A stretch of DNA of 10,866 nt from an uncultured Mollicutes bacterium (lineage in GTDB: Bacteria; Bacillota_I; Bacilli_A; RFN20; CAG-826): the NCBI GenBank assembly GCA_900539595.1, contig UQCQ01000025.1:1-10866 (forward strand), in the 5' to 3' direction. Position numbers and translations under genes: made by a program. Under the pieces are notes generated by a model, which did not search any database, was not told the DNA's origin, and worked only from the letters and a program-made list of their open reading frames with translations. This document shows positions 1 to 6,442 of this stretch, piece by piece. How positions within the stretch are numbered: the stretch's first letter is position 1; each line of letters starts with the position of its first letter.

Positions 1-77
1 TCGTCGTGGCGGTCCCCGCCCCTGAATAGAGCAAGGAACAAGTCGATCAAGGCCATTAAGGCGATGAGCTCGAGCAT
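1..77 (-). CDS. N-terminus of an unidentified, probably membrane-associated protein (partial)
   Basis: The ATG at 75-77 is preceded by a strong Shine-Dalgarno (AAGGAG, 7 bases before the start), and the frame stays open to the left edge. The 25 visible residues begin MLELIALMALIDLFLALF, a hydrophobic stretch that could be a signal anchor or first membrane helix, followed by a charged RGGDRHD segment. Too little is visible to assign a family. The gene is separated from the large operon on its right by a terminator and a regulatory-looking spacer, so it probably has its own promoter. The start is well supported; the function is unknown. Confidence 0.6.
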   Translation of the reverse strand, partial: MLELIALMALIDLFLALFRGGDRHD

Positions 78-144
78 GCTTCCACTCCTTCCTAGGGCGC
101 TGCGCGACGATTTTAGGGATTCGCTCCATAACGGAAACCCCCTA

Positions 145-158
145 CGTTATATATAACG
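145..158. promoter_or_regulatory. Perfect 14-bp palindrome CGTTATATATAACG, possible operator or promoter element
   Basis: CGTTATATATAACG reads the same on both strands. It lies about 67 bases upstream of the ATG of the partial left-edge gene. Its TATATA/TATAAC core could act as a -10 region on the minus strand, but I see no convincing -35. A dyad overlapping a promoter is typical of a repressor or activator site. No regulator is encoded in the window, so the role is inferred. Confidence 0.35.
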
Positions 159-187
159 AAAAAAGAAAAAATTTTTGCGAAACTCGT

Positions 188-210
188 ATTAAAAATGGAA
201 GGTTTTTAAT
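188..210. repeat. Inverted repeat ATTAAAAA-7-TTTTTAAT
   Basis: Two perfect 8-base arms, ATTAAAAA and TTTTTAAT, are separated by 7 bases, in the AT-rich spacer between the operon terminator and the 14-bp palindrome. It could be an AT-rich upstream promoter element, a second binding site, or chance in AT-rich DNA. There is no GC in the stem, so it is a poor terminator. Confidence 0.25.
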
Positions 211-239
211 CTGCTTTTTTTACGAAGGCTCGAAATAAT

Positions 240-260
240 AAAAAAGAGCCGTATGGCCCT
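240..260 (-). terminator. Rho-independent terminator of the 284-6205 operon
   Basis: On the minus strand, 23 bases after the stop of the membrane-protein gene, AGGGCC, a 4-base loop (ATAC) and GGCTCT form a 6-bp stem with one G-U pair. A run of U follows directly. Position, GC-rich stem and U-tract fit an intrinsic terminator for the long operon. Confidence 0.65.
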
Positions 261-283
261 GTTGATTTGGTTTATCTTTTGGC

Positions 284-1006
284 TTAAATGGATTCTAATT
301 GGAAGCAAAACGCTAGGATTTCCGCGCCTAAGAGGATTTGAACCACGAGGTTAGAGAAAACGACGATCCATTCGCTGAAAGCAAGAATAAAGGGGCGAGG
401 GCGAACGGTCAAAATCGATCCATCCTCTGACATCTCCGTCTTTAATTCCGGCCAACGCGTCAATTTGGGGTTTAGCATTAAAATCCCTAGCATCAAGGCG
501 ATGAAGAAGAAAACAATCATGAAGGCATAGGACAAAGTAGGGGCTTCTGGCAGCATTTTTCCTAAATTCAAGCTCGTAAAGCCTGAAACCAAAGCCTCTA
601 AAAACGAAACACCCCCAAAAGCAACAAATAAGGCTAAATGACGTTTGGTGTCATAGGCGGGAACATAGGTCAGCCCTAACATCGTTCCGATTTCCCCGCC
701 TTTTAATAGAAGCAAAATCACCCCAAGACCCAACAAATATTGGAAGGAAGCATTCCCTTGCAAAATCAAAATCAACGCGCCTTGCCCCAAAGAACAGGCG
801 GCATAAATAAAGAAGAAAACGCGCCCAACATTCGAAAGGGAATCCTTGGCTTCAAATAGTTCAAAGGGGAAATCCGAAAGAAGGGAGTAACCGGTTTTAT
901 GGGTTTTCTTAAAGGAGGTAGCACCGAAATAAAAACTAAATCCCAAGCTGATGAAGCCCAATGCGACAAAACCAACAAATAGAATCAAAGCAGCCGTTCC
1001 CATCAT
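284..1006 (-). CDS. Six-helix integral membrane protein of unknown function
   Basis: I do not recognise this 240-aa protein. Hydrophobic segments at about residues 5-28, 61-83, 88-103, 124-147, 159-178 and 208-235 suggest six membrane helices. A loop at roughly 29-60 contains KKTHKTG and FELFEAKDS, and a short soluble loop lies at about 180-206. No transporter signature or enzyme motif is visible. The ATGATG start overlaps the TGA of rpe, with AAGGG about 8 bases upstream, so translation is probably coupled to rpe. It is the last gene of the operon and a hairpin terminator follows. In many Firmicutes the gene after rpe is thiN (thiamine pyrophosphokinase); this is not thiN. The second ATG (1001-1003) could also be the start, with no practical difference. 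Confidence 0.8.
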   Translation of the reverse strand: MMGTAALILFVGFVALGFISLGFSFYFGATSFKKTHKTGYSLLSDFPFELFEAKDSLSNVGRVFFFIYAACSLGQGALILILQGNASFQYLLGLGVILLLLKGGEIGTMLGLTYVPAYDTKRHLALFVAFGGVSFLEALVSGFTSLNLGKMLPEAPTLSYAFMIVFFFIALMLGILMLNPKLTRWPELKTEMSEDGSILTVRPRPFILAFSEWIVVFSNLVVQILLGAEILAFCFQLESI

Positions 1007-1665
1007 TGCAGCAACCCTTTCAAACGTTCCGCGTAATCATCATGGCCATAAAGGTAGCTTCCTGCAACCAAAACGCTTGCTCCCGCTTCTTTACAGGCTT
1101 TTCCCGTTTCCGCGTTGATGCCGCCATCGACGTTTAAAAGTACCTCGCGATGGGTGATTTCGTTTTGCTTTTTGGCAAGGGCAAGCTTGGGGAGGGCGCT
1201 TGGCATGAATTTTTGCCCGCCTTTCCCCGGTTCTACCGACATTACGAGCAATAAATCCAAGTCGTTCCATAAAGGGAAGACTTCTTCTACTGGGGTATGG
1301 GGTTTAACGGCGATTCCTGCTTTTTTGGAAAAAGAATGAATCAAATCGATGCATTGACGGGCTTCTAATAAATTTTTGCAGGCTTCTACATGGAAGGTCA
1401 CATAATCGCTACCAGCTAGGCAATAGGAAGGGATGACGCGAAGGGGGTCTTCCACCATCAAATGAACGTCGAAAACGATATTCGAACACGGGCGGAGTTT
1501 ACGAATCAAGGAATCATCAAACGTCTTCGTGGGAACAAAATGCCCATCCATCACATCCAAATGGATAAACTGAGCTCCCGCTTTTTCCATTTTTTGGATT
1601 TCTTGCTCTAAATGGGCGGGGTCCGCCGCTAAAATCGAAGGGGAAATCGTGATGTTTTGGCTCAT
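1003..1665 (-). CDS. rpe: Ribulose-phosphate 3-epimerase
   Basis: Rpe interconverts D-ribulose 5-phosphate and D-xylulose 5-phosphate in the cytosolic pentose phosphate pathway. The 220 aa are full length for this TIM-barrel family. Visible are SPSILAAD near the N-terminus, the metal and catalytic residues His35 and Asp37 in HLDVMDGHFVP, His68 in DVHLM, and Asp180 in VDGGI. The phosphate-binding end is GGI(182-183) and AGS(201-203). Two loops vary from the commonest form: FVPTKTFD instead of FVPNxxFG, and VEPGKGGQ instead of VNPGFGGQ. The catalytic set is intact, so activity is expected. The ATG abuts the prkC stop with no gap and only a weak ribosome site, implying coupling. prkC followed by rpe is the Firmicutes order, but the rsgA usually between them is missing. 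Confidence 0.95.
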   Translation of the reverse strand: MSQNITISPSILAADPAHLEQEIQKMEKAGAQFIHLDVMDGHFVPTKTFDDSLIRKLRPCSNIVFDVHLMVEDPLRVIPSYCLAGSDYVTFHVEACKNLLEARQCIDLIHSFSKKAGIAVKPHTPVEEVFPLWNDLDLLLVMSVEPGKGGQKFMPSALPKLALAKKQNEITHREVLLNVDGGINAETGKACKEAGASVLVAGSYLYGHDDYAERLKGLLQ

Positions 1666-2538
1666 TTATTTGAATCCAAAAAGGCGTTGAAGCAAGCCTT
1701 TCCGCTCCTTGAATTGTTCTTTGTCATTCATTGCCCTTAAAATCGCATCGTGGAATTCTTCCGCCGTCAGATAACGCTCTTCAGGGCGCTTTCGACACGC
1801 CTGGGCGATGATGCGATCAATCATCACGGGGACGGAAGGAACGAATTTGGATACTTCGGGGAAACGGCTTCGGACTTGTTTCACCGCGATTTCCTCGGGG
1901 TCTTTGCCATCAAATGGGACGTGCCCTGTAAGCATTTCGAAAAAGACGACGCCCATGGAATAGATGTCGTTAGCAATTTCTGCCGGGCGGCCCATCAATA
2001 CCTCGGGGGCGCAATAATAAATCGTTCCTTGAATGGAATCGCCACTTGGTTTCATGCCAATGGAAGTCGATATCCCAAAATCGCTGATTTTAACGGTACC
2101 ATCGCTCATGTAAAACAAATTGTCCGGTTTGATGTCGCGATGAACGAGGCCGTGCTTATGGATATAATCGATGCCGCTAGTTAGCTGAAGCATCACTTCG
2201 CAGGCTTCGGACAACGATAAAGTCAAAGAGAAATTAAGCTTATCCCGAAGCGTTTGCCCCTTGATATATTCGTTGGCCATATAGGGGCGTCCATCCACTT
2301 CACCCATGCCGTAAACCCGAACGATGTTAGGGTGGTTAAAGCTAGCCGCGGCTATAGTTTCCGAGCGAAAACGTTCCGCGTTTTCTGGATCTTTTAATAG
2401 GGATTCCCGCATGACTTTCAAAGAAACAACGCGTTTTAATATCAAATCATTGGCTTCGTAAACGTCCGCCATTCCTCCCATCGCAATGCGGGAAAGAATC
2501 CGGTAACGTCCGCCAATTTTATCGCCGATTTTAATCAT
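1666..2538 (-). CDS. prkC: PrkC/PknB-type Ser/Thr protein kinase, catalytic domain only
   Basis: Hanks-type kinase that would phosphorylate proteins on Ser/Thr, opposed by the PP2C phosphatase encoded just upstream. In the 290-aa product: glycine loop near 19-28 (AMGGMADVYEA), Lys41 in VSLKV, catalytic loop His133-Arg134-Asp135 with Lys137 and Asn140, DFG at 153-155, APE at 177-179 and Asp191 in DIYSMGV. All catalytic residues are present. Family members usually continue with a membrane helix and extracellular PASTA repeats that sense cell-wall fragments. This one ends about 20 residues after the kinase fold with a basic amphipathic tail, KGLLQRLFGFK. I chose the ATG at 2536-2538 over the upstream TTG because it overlaps the prpC TGA as ATGA, has GGGAGG 10 bases upstream, and gives the usual kinase N-terminus. 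Confidence 0.93.
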   Translation of the reverse strand: MIKIGDKIGGRYRILSRIAMGGMADVYEANDLILKRVVSLKVMRESLLKDPENAERFRSETIAAASFNHPNIVRVYGMGEVDGRPYMANEYIKGQTLRDKLNFSLTLSLSEACEVMLQLTSGIDYIHKHGLVHRDIKPDNLFYMSDGTVKISDFGISTSIGMKPSGDSIQGTIYYCAPEVLMGRPAEIANDIYSMGVVFFEMLTGHVPFDGKDPEEIAVKQVRSRFPEVSKFVPSVPVMIDRIIAQACRKRPEERYLTAEEFHDAILRAMNDKEQFKERKGLLQRLFGFK

Positions 2539-3272
2539 TGGGGCAAAACCTCCCAATAGGCGATGCCGATATTGTCACTTCCGCCATTGTTATTGGCGTC
2601 CATGATGAGCGATTTTACTTTTTGGTCCGGCCGATCATCCGTATTGAGAATAGCCCGCATTTCCATTTCGCTGAGATTATTGTAAAGCCCGTCCGTGCAT
2701 AAAAGGATGGCTTGTCCACGGTAGGGCTTAGTTTCGATATCCATGGAGGCACTAGCGTAAATTCCAAGCGCATTCATCAAAACGTGGCGGTCCGGATGGG
2801 TTAAAGCTTCCTGCTCATTGATTTGCCCCGTGCGAAGCAAATAGGAGACATAGGTTTGATCTTTGGTCAAACGAAGAAGGCCATCTTCTTCACTATAGGA
2901 ATAGGCTCTAGAATCGCCAACATTGGCAATCACCATCTTTTGGCCATGGATCAAAACGGCGCATAAAGTCGTACCCATCCCCGAATATTTGGAGTCGCGG
3001 TCCGATTCATCATATAAGGCACGGTTCGCCTTACGAATGGTCTTATAAAGCCAACGAACACTGGGTCTAGAGCAAGAAGAAAAGGAGGAAGAAACGAAAT
3101 CCATCGCGGTTTTCGAGGCATAATCGCCTTTATTTTGGCCGCCCATGCCATCGCAAACAAGCAACAACACGTCCCCCCGCTCATTGGTGAGGACATTGGC
3201 TTGATCTTCGTTGGAAATACGGATGCGGCCGCAATCCGTGCGGTGCGCAAATTGTCCGGTATAGCGTTTCAT
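2535..3272 (-). CDS. prpC: PP2C-family Ser/Thr protein phosphatase (Stp/PrpC)
   Basis: Metal-dependent cytosolic phosphatase that reverses phosphorylation by PrkC. The 245-aa product has the PP2C landmarks in order: Asp23 in RISNED, Asp41-Gly42 in CDGMGG, GMGTT at about 98-102, NVGDSRAY at about 117-124, Asp194 in CTDGLY, and Asp233 in GSDNIG. These supply the metal-binding aspartates. Length matches the family (about 240-250 aa). A GTG six bases upstream (3276-3278) would sit only 3 bases from the AGGAGG, whereas the ATG at 3270-3272 has 9-base spacing, so I prefer the ATG. The stop overlaps the kinase ATG by 4 bases, the common phosphatase-kinase coupling. rlmN ends about 20 bases upstream. 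Confidence 0.94.
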   Translation of the reverse strand: MKRYTGQFAHRTDCGRIRISNEDQANVLTNERGDVLLLVCDGMGGQNKGDYASKTAMDFVSSSFSSCSRPSVRWLYKTIRKANRALYDESDRDSKYSGMGTTLCAVLIHGQKMVIANVGDSRAYSYSEEDGLLRLTKDQTYVSYLLRTGQINEQEALTHPDRHVLMNALGIYASASMDIETKPYRGQAILLCTDGLYNNLSEMEMRAILNTDDRPDQKVKSLIMDANNNGGSDNIGIAYWEVLPQ

Positions 3273-3294
3273 ATCCACCTGCCTCCTTTTTTGG

Positions 3295-4341
3295 TTATTT
3301 CTTTTTCATGTATTTGGCGCGCAATTGGCCGCAAGCAGCGTCGATATCGCTGCCGAATTCTTTGCGAATCGTCGTGTTGATTCCTCGTTTCATCAAGCGA
3401 TCGGCAAACGCCTTAATCGCGCTAGAGGGGCTGCGCTTAAAGGGTTTTTCCTGAACTTCGTTATAGGGAATCAAATTCACATAAGCGTAGATGCCATGTT
3501 CATGAATCAAATCCGCGAGTTCATTCGCATTATCCAAAGAATCATTCACGCCGCGGAGAAGAATGTATTCAAAGGTAACCCTTCTTCCGGCGTTTTTCTC
3601 ATAATCCGCCACCGCGTCAAAAAGCTCCGGAATTGGATGAGCCCGGCAAATCGGCATGAGCTCTTCGCGAAGGGCTTCGTTGGAGGCGTGAAGGGAAATC
3701 GCAAGATTGATTTGGATTCCTTCTTTTCCATAAGCACGGATTTTATCGGGGATGCCACAGGTAGAAACCGTGATATGACGGGCGCCGATTGCCAAACCAT
3801 TTTGGTCGTTCGCGCATTTGATGAAATCCATGACGTTATCGTAATTATCAAAGGGTTCTCCCGTTCCCATCACAACAATATGGGTGACGCGCTCACCGCG
3901 TTCTTGAAGCAAGGAATTCATGACCAGGACTTCTCCTAGCATTTCACTCGCCGTTAAATTACGTTCTTTTTTGTTGAGTCCCGAAGCGCAGAAGGCGCAG
4001 CCCATGTTGCAGCCAACCTGGCTCGAAACACAGATCGCATTTCCATAATTATAGGGCATCAAGACCGTTTCTACTTTGGCTTCATCTTCCATTTCTAGAA
4101 GCAATTTCAAGGTGCCGTCACTAGAATCCTGACGACGGAAAATTTTGGGGAGGGTTAAGCAATAGGAAGAAGAAAGCGTCTCGCGGAAAGCCTTGGAGAT
4201 ATCGGTCATTTGATCGAAGTCATAGACGCCTTTTTCATAAATCCAAGTATAGAGTTGCTTGCCGCGATATTTGCTTTGGCCAAGCGAAACGAATTCCGCG
4301 GTGAGTTTATCCAGCGGAATTCCAAAAAGATTTTTCTTCAT
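3295..4341 (-). CDS. rlmN: Dual-specificity RNA methyltransferase RlmN
   Basis: Radical-SAM enzyme that makes 2-methyladenosine at 23S rRNA A2503 and tRNA A37. In the 348 aa, the [4Fe-4S] cluster cysteines are Cys111, Cys115 and Cys118 in CNMGCAFC. The family cysteine seven residues before the cluster is Cys104 in CVSSQVGC, and the methyl-carrier cysteine is Cys337 in DIDAACGQL. The SAM-binding GTGEP is at 160-163, with STCG near 193-196, SLHA near 216-219 and IPYNE near 291-295. Length and motifs are fully normal. The ATG overlaps the upstream RsmB-like gene's TGA as ATGA, so translation is probably coupled; AAGGA sits directly against the ATG and another lies 12 bases further up. The rsmB-rlmN-prpC-prkC order is typical of Firmicutes. 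Confidence 0.97.
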   Translation of the reverse strand: MKKNLFGIPLDKLTAEFVSLGQSKYRGKQLYTWIYEKGVYDFDQMTDISKAFRETLSSSYCLTLPKIFRRQDSSDGTLKLLLEMEDEAKVETVLMPYNYGNAICVSSQVGCNMGCAFCASGLNKKERNLTASEMLGEVLVMNSLLQERGERVTHIVVMGTGEPFDNYDNVMDFIKCANDQNGLAIGARHITVSTCGIPDKIRAYGKEGIQINLAISLHASNEALREELMPICRAHPIPELFDAVADYEKNAGRRVTFEYILLRGVNDSLDNANELADLIHEHGIYAYVNLIPYNEVQEKPFKRSPSSAIKAFADRLMKRGINTTIRKEFGSDIDAACGQLRAKYMKKK

Positions 4342-5645
4342 TCCTTTTTACCGTCCTTGGCGATTTTAGCGGCATAGGCGCCAAAAGGATCCGCTTCTTC
4401 ATGGTCGAGTTTGGTAAGAACGGCCATATAGGCGCAGCAGCCGTCTTTTTCAAACGGGAAATACTGCTTATGCGATTCGATGCGGAAGTCTTTGTGGTTA
4501 GCGAAGAAAGAACGAAGCGTTTGGATGCCTTCTTTCATCGAGATGGTGTAGACGCAATAAATCAATTTGCCGCCGACTTCGACGAATTGGGAGGCATTTT
4601 CCAAAGCGATGCCCTGGTTTTTGATGATGGCATCCATCTCACTCTTGTCGAAATGGAGCAAATAATCCGGAGAAAGCGGAATCAAATCAAAATTCGTGGA
4701 ATTGGGGGCAACAATGACGAGTTCTTGAGGTTGAGAAACCGCGGAAGCTAAGGACTCACATTGGGGGGAGGTGAAGAAATTCACGTTGTGGAGCCCCTTA
4801 TTGCGGATGAGCCGATGAACAGGGGCGTAACGTTCCGTGTCATCGCAGGCGATATTAAGTCCGATGGTGTCCCCATAAGTCTCGATCAAATCAAGCATGA
4901 GCTCTGGGGAAGCATTTCCATTATACAAAAGCACTTGTTCAGGGGCTTTCACGAGGTTTTCTTCGATGATGCGGCGGGAGAAGGCGCGTTCTTCGAAGAT
5001 ATCCATGGAAGCATATAACGGGTTTTTGTTAAGACGCGATTTCCCCGTGTAGGTCACTAAGCCCGGGAGTTCCGTTTTTTGGAATTCGGGATTCTCCAAT
5101 ACGCTTTCTACAGTACGATTAGAGGTACGAACCCGATAAGTGTGGGGCATCGGACGGGAAAGGCGGTTCAAAATCTTGTAGGTGGTACCAAATCCGAAAT
5201 GTTCGAAAACCTTCAAAACCCAGTCCGGAGTATTGAAACGAAGGGAAAGATAAAGATTGGAGGAACGGGAAATGTTGGCCGGGATATGGGAGCGATCGGT
5301 TCCTTCGTCGTTGAGCAATGCTTCGACTTTGGCGAATTTTTCGTCGCCGAGTTTAGCGCGAACGCATTCGTTCATATCCGCTTTCTCGAAGTGGCGGGAG
5401 AAATAATTGTTTCCCAGGGCCAAATAGACATAGCGGCGATCCGCTTCTTCCATGTCTAGGGGCTTGGTCAGGTAATCGAAGAGGTGATGGTGACGAAGGG
5501 TGCAGCCAACGAGGGCGGCGACATCCGAGCGCATCGGGCGAAGTTCCGGAGAGGTTTGGAAAACCTTCCTCAAAGCTTCGTTGAAGGGTTGATTATGGTC
5601 GAAGACATCATTGAGGATGTCGTAAGAGAGATCGAATTCTTGCAT
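4338..5645 (-). CDS. rsmB: RsmB (16S rRNA m5C967 methyltransferase) homologue with a degenerate active site
   Basis: The 435-aa length, the architecture and the position before rlmN identify an RsmB/Sun-type protein. A NusB-like RNA-binding domain occupies about 1-110. The linker and RNA-binding part starts near 138 (FNTPDWVLKVF), and the methyltransferase-like fold runs from about 235 to 412. Tail landmarks such as VGGKLIY (357-363) and FPFEKDGCCAYMAVL (396-410) follow the family pattern. The active site does not. The motif I glycine-rich loop (family DxCAAPGGKT) is LYNGNASPEL (240-249). Motif IV (DAPCSG) is VAPNST (312-317), and motif VI (YSTCT) is YCVYT (363-367), so both cysteines and the aspartate are replaced. 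AAGGAG lies 7 bases before the ATG. I infer an RNA-binding pseudoenzyme; the gene symbol marks homology, not activity. Confidence 0.88.
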   Translation of the reverse strand: MQEFDLSYDILNDVFDHNQPFNEALRKVFQTSPELRPMRSDVAALVGCTLRHHHLFDYLTKPLDMEEADRRYVYLALGNNYFSRHFEKADMNECVRAKLGDEKFAKVEALLNDEGTDRSHIPANISRSSNLYLSLRFNTPDWVLKVFEHFGFGTTYKILNRLSRPMPHTYRVRTSNRTVESVLENPEFQKTELPGLVTYTGKSRLNKNPLYASMDIFEERAFSRRIIEENLVKAPEQVLLYNGNASPELMLDLIETYGDTIGLNIACDDTERYAPVHRLIRNKGLHNVNFFTSPQCESLASAVSQPQELVIVAPNSTNFDLIPLSPDYLLHFDKSEMDAIIKNQGIALENASQFVEVGGKLIYCVYTISMKEGIQTLRSFFANHKDFRIESHKQYFPFEKDGCCAYMAVLTKLDHEEADPFGAYAAKIAKDGKKE

Positions 5646-5665
5646 GCTGTTCTCCTTTATCGTGG

Positions 5666-6205
5666 TTATTTCTCGTTGTTTTTCTTGGCGCGGGCCGCTT
5701 CGAGTTTTTCGTCGAAGCCTTCGAAGGCGTTGCCGAGATAAATTTGATTTTCGTCGTGGGCATCGAGGTCAGCACGGTCGCGGGGGTCGGCGTTTTCGAT
5801 GTCTTCTTCTTCGTCGTATTCCTCTTCTTCGCATTCTTCTGAGATGTCATGGACTTGGTCCGCGGTGATGAAGCGAGGATAGGAAGAATTAATCGATTCG
5901 TAATGGGCGTGGTCTTCGTAATAATCGAATTCCACTTCAACGTGAATGCAGAAATTGGCAAGCGTTTTCATCAAATAAGTGGCGACCGATTTTTCGAAGG
6001 GCTCAAATTTATGGGGGGCATGAACCCAAACGACAGCGTTCCAGCTTGTTTGTTCTACGCCTTGATGAAGCAAAACAGTTTCGGTGCTTGCAAAGCTCAC
6101 ATCGTCTTCTTTGGTTTCGAATAATTGGGCGATGTTGCCGGTGTTTTCCCGGGAATACTGGCCAACGACAAAGTGATCGAGGCCGATGATTTGGATGGTG
6201 ATCAT
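5666..6205 (-). CDS. Unidentified 179-aa protein, possibly DUF1904/tautomerase-like, with an acidic tail
   Basis: First gene of the operon. Residues 1-105 look like a compact alpha/beta domain: a beta strand (MITIQIIGL), a helical part, a strand at 56-61 (NAVVWV), a helix at about 68-85 (EPFEKSVATYLMKTLANF) and a strand at 87-94 (IHVEVEFD) ending DYYEDHAHYE. That strand-helix-strand order with an aromatic/acidic ending recalls the DUF1904 family of the tautomerase clan, but this is from memory and tentative. Residues 117-152 are strongly acidic (about 19 Asp/Glu), followed by a basic end (ARAKKNNEK). Such tails often contact basic proteins or RNA-protein complexes. The gene occupies the place where def-fmt often precede rsmB but resembles neither. 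The ATG lies 12 bases after AAGAGG, a long spacing; no better start exists. Confidence 0.75.
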   Translation of the reverse strand: MITIQIIGLDHFVVGQYSRENTGNIAQLFETKEDDVSFASTETVLLHQGVEQTSWNAVVWVHAPHKFEPFEKSVATYLMKTLANFCIHVEVEFDYYEDHAHYESINSSYPRFITADQVHDISEECEEEEYDEEEDIENADPRDRADLDAHDENQIYLGNAFEGFDEKLEAARAKKNNEK

Positions 6206-6232
6206 AAAATAAAAAATACCTCTTGTCGCCTA

Positions 6233-6243
6233 AGTATAGCACA
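6233..6243 (-). promoter_or_regulatory. Extended -10 promoter of the 284-6205 operon
   Basis: The minus strand reads TGTGCTATACT, a near-consensus -10 (TATACT) with the TRTGn extension common in Gram-positive bacteria. The hexamer ends 27 bases before the ATG of the 179-aa gene, leaving about 20 bases of leader with an AAGAGG ribosome site. No good -35 is present at 16-18 bases, which an extended -10 can tolerate. A GC-rich stretch (CGCGTAAGCG) lies just upstream, in the spacer/-35 region, and could be a regulator site. Confidence 0.55.
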
Positions 6244-6430
6244 CGCGCCCGCTTACGCGAGAGGGGTAGATGCATTTCTTGTTACTTTTTGCCAAGATGG
6301 ATTGAAGGCGAGCCCAAGCCAAAACATCATTCTAATAAAAGCCTTTCTTCCTCTGTCCATGGTCTCCACAATCCGAACCTCAACTCCCCTCTTAACGAAA
6401 ACAAACGCTCTATCAAAATTTTAGGATACA

Positions 6431-6436
6431 TATAAA
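6431..6436 (+). promoter_or_regulatory. Candidate -10 (TATAAA) for the SHOCT-protein gene
   Basis: TATAAA sits only six bases before the TTG at 6443, in a divergent spacer of 237 bases (6206-6442) that otherwise holds only the opposite-facing operon promoter. No clear -35 is visible. If this hexamer is used, transcription would begin at or next to the start codon, giving a leaderless mRNA. Confidence 0.3.
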
Positions 6437-6442
6437 GATTCT

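Noticed and set aside
2539..2556. TTG start six codons upstream for the kinase
   Set aside because: It would use the GGGAGG as codons. The ATG overlapping the prpC TGA has that GGGAGG upstream and gives the normal family N-terminus.
3273..3278. GTG start two codons upstream for the phosphatase
   Set aside because: Only three bases separate it from AGGAGG; the ATG at nine bases is better placed. The difference is two residues, so it is not important.
3325..3939. 204-aa open frame on the plus strand, antisense to rlmN
   Set aside because: It lies fully inside a certain rlmN gene, has no ribosome site, and shows no protein-family motif. It is a by-product of codon use on the other strand, as are the plus-strand frames inside rsmB, priA, prkC and gmk.
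4338..5645. A frameshift or sequencing error as the cause of the RsmB motif losses
   Set aside because: All three motifs are altered by substitutions while adjacent family residues stay in register (for example VGGKLIY directly before the altered motif VI). A frameshift would destroy these flanks too.
5608..5961. 117-aa minus-strand open frame overlapping the 179-aa gene and the start of rsmB
   Set aside because: The translation is low-complexity Lys/Thr/Ser, the mirror of the acidic-tail codons in another frame. It conflicts with two better-supported genes.
6327..6431. 34-aa minus-strand frame (starting MYPKILIERLF), followed by an ATGATG frame of 25 aa
   Set aside because: It looks protein-like, but it is very short, has no Shine-Dalgarno and ends in the divergent promoter region. 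It could be the remnant of a lost gene, but nothing identifiable supports that.
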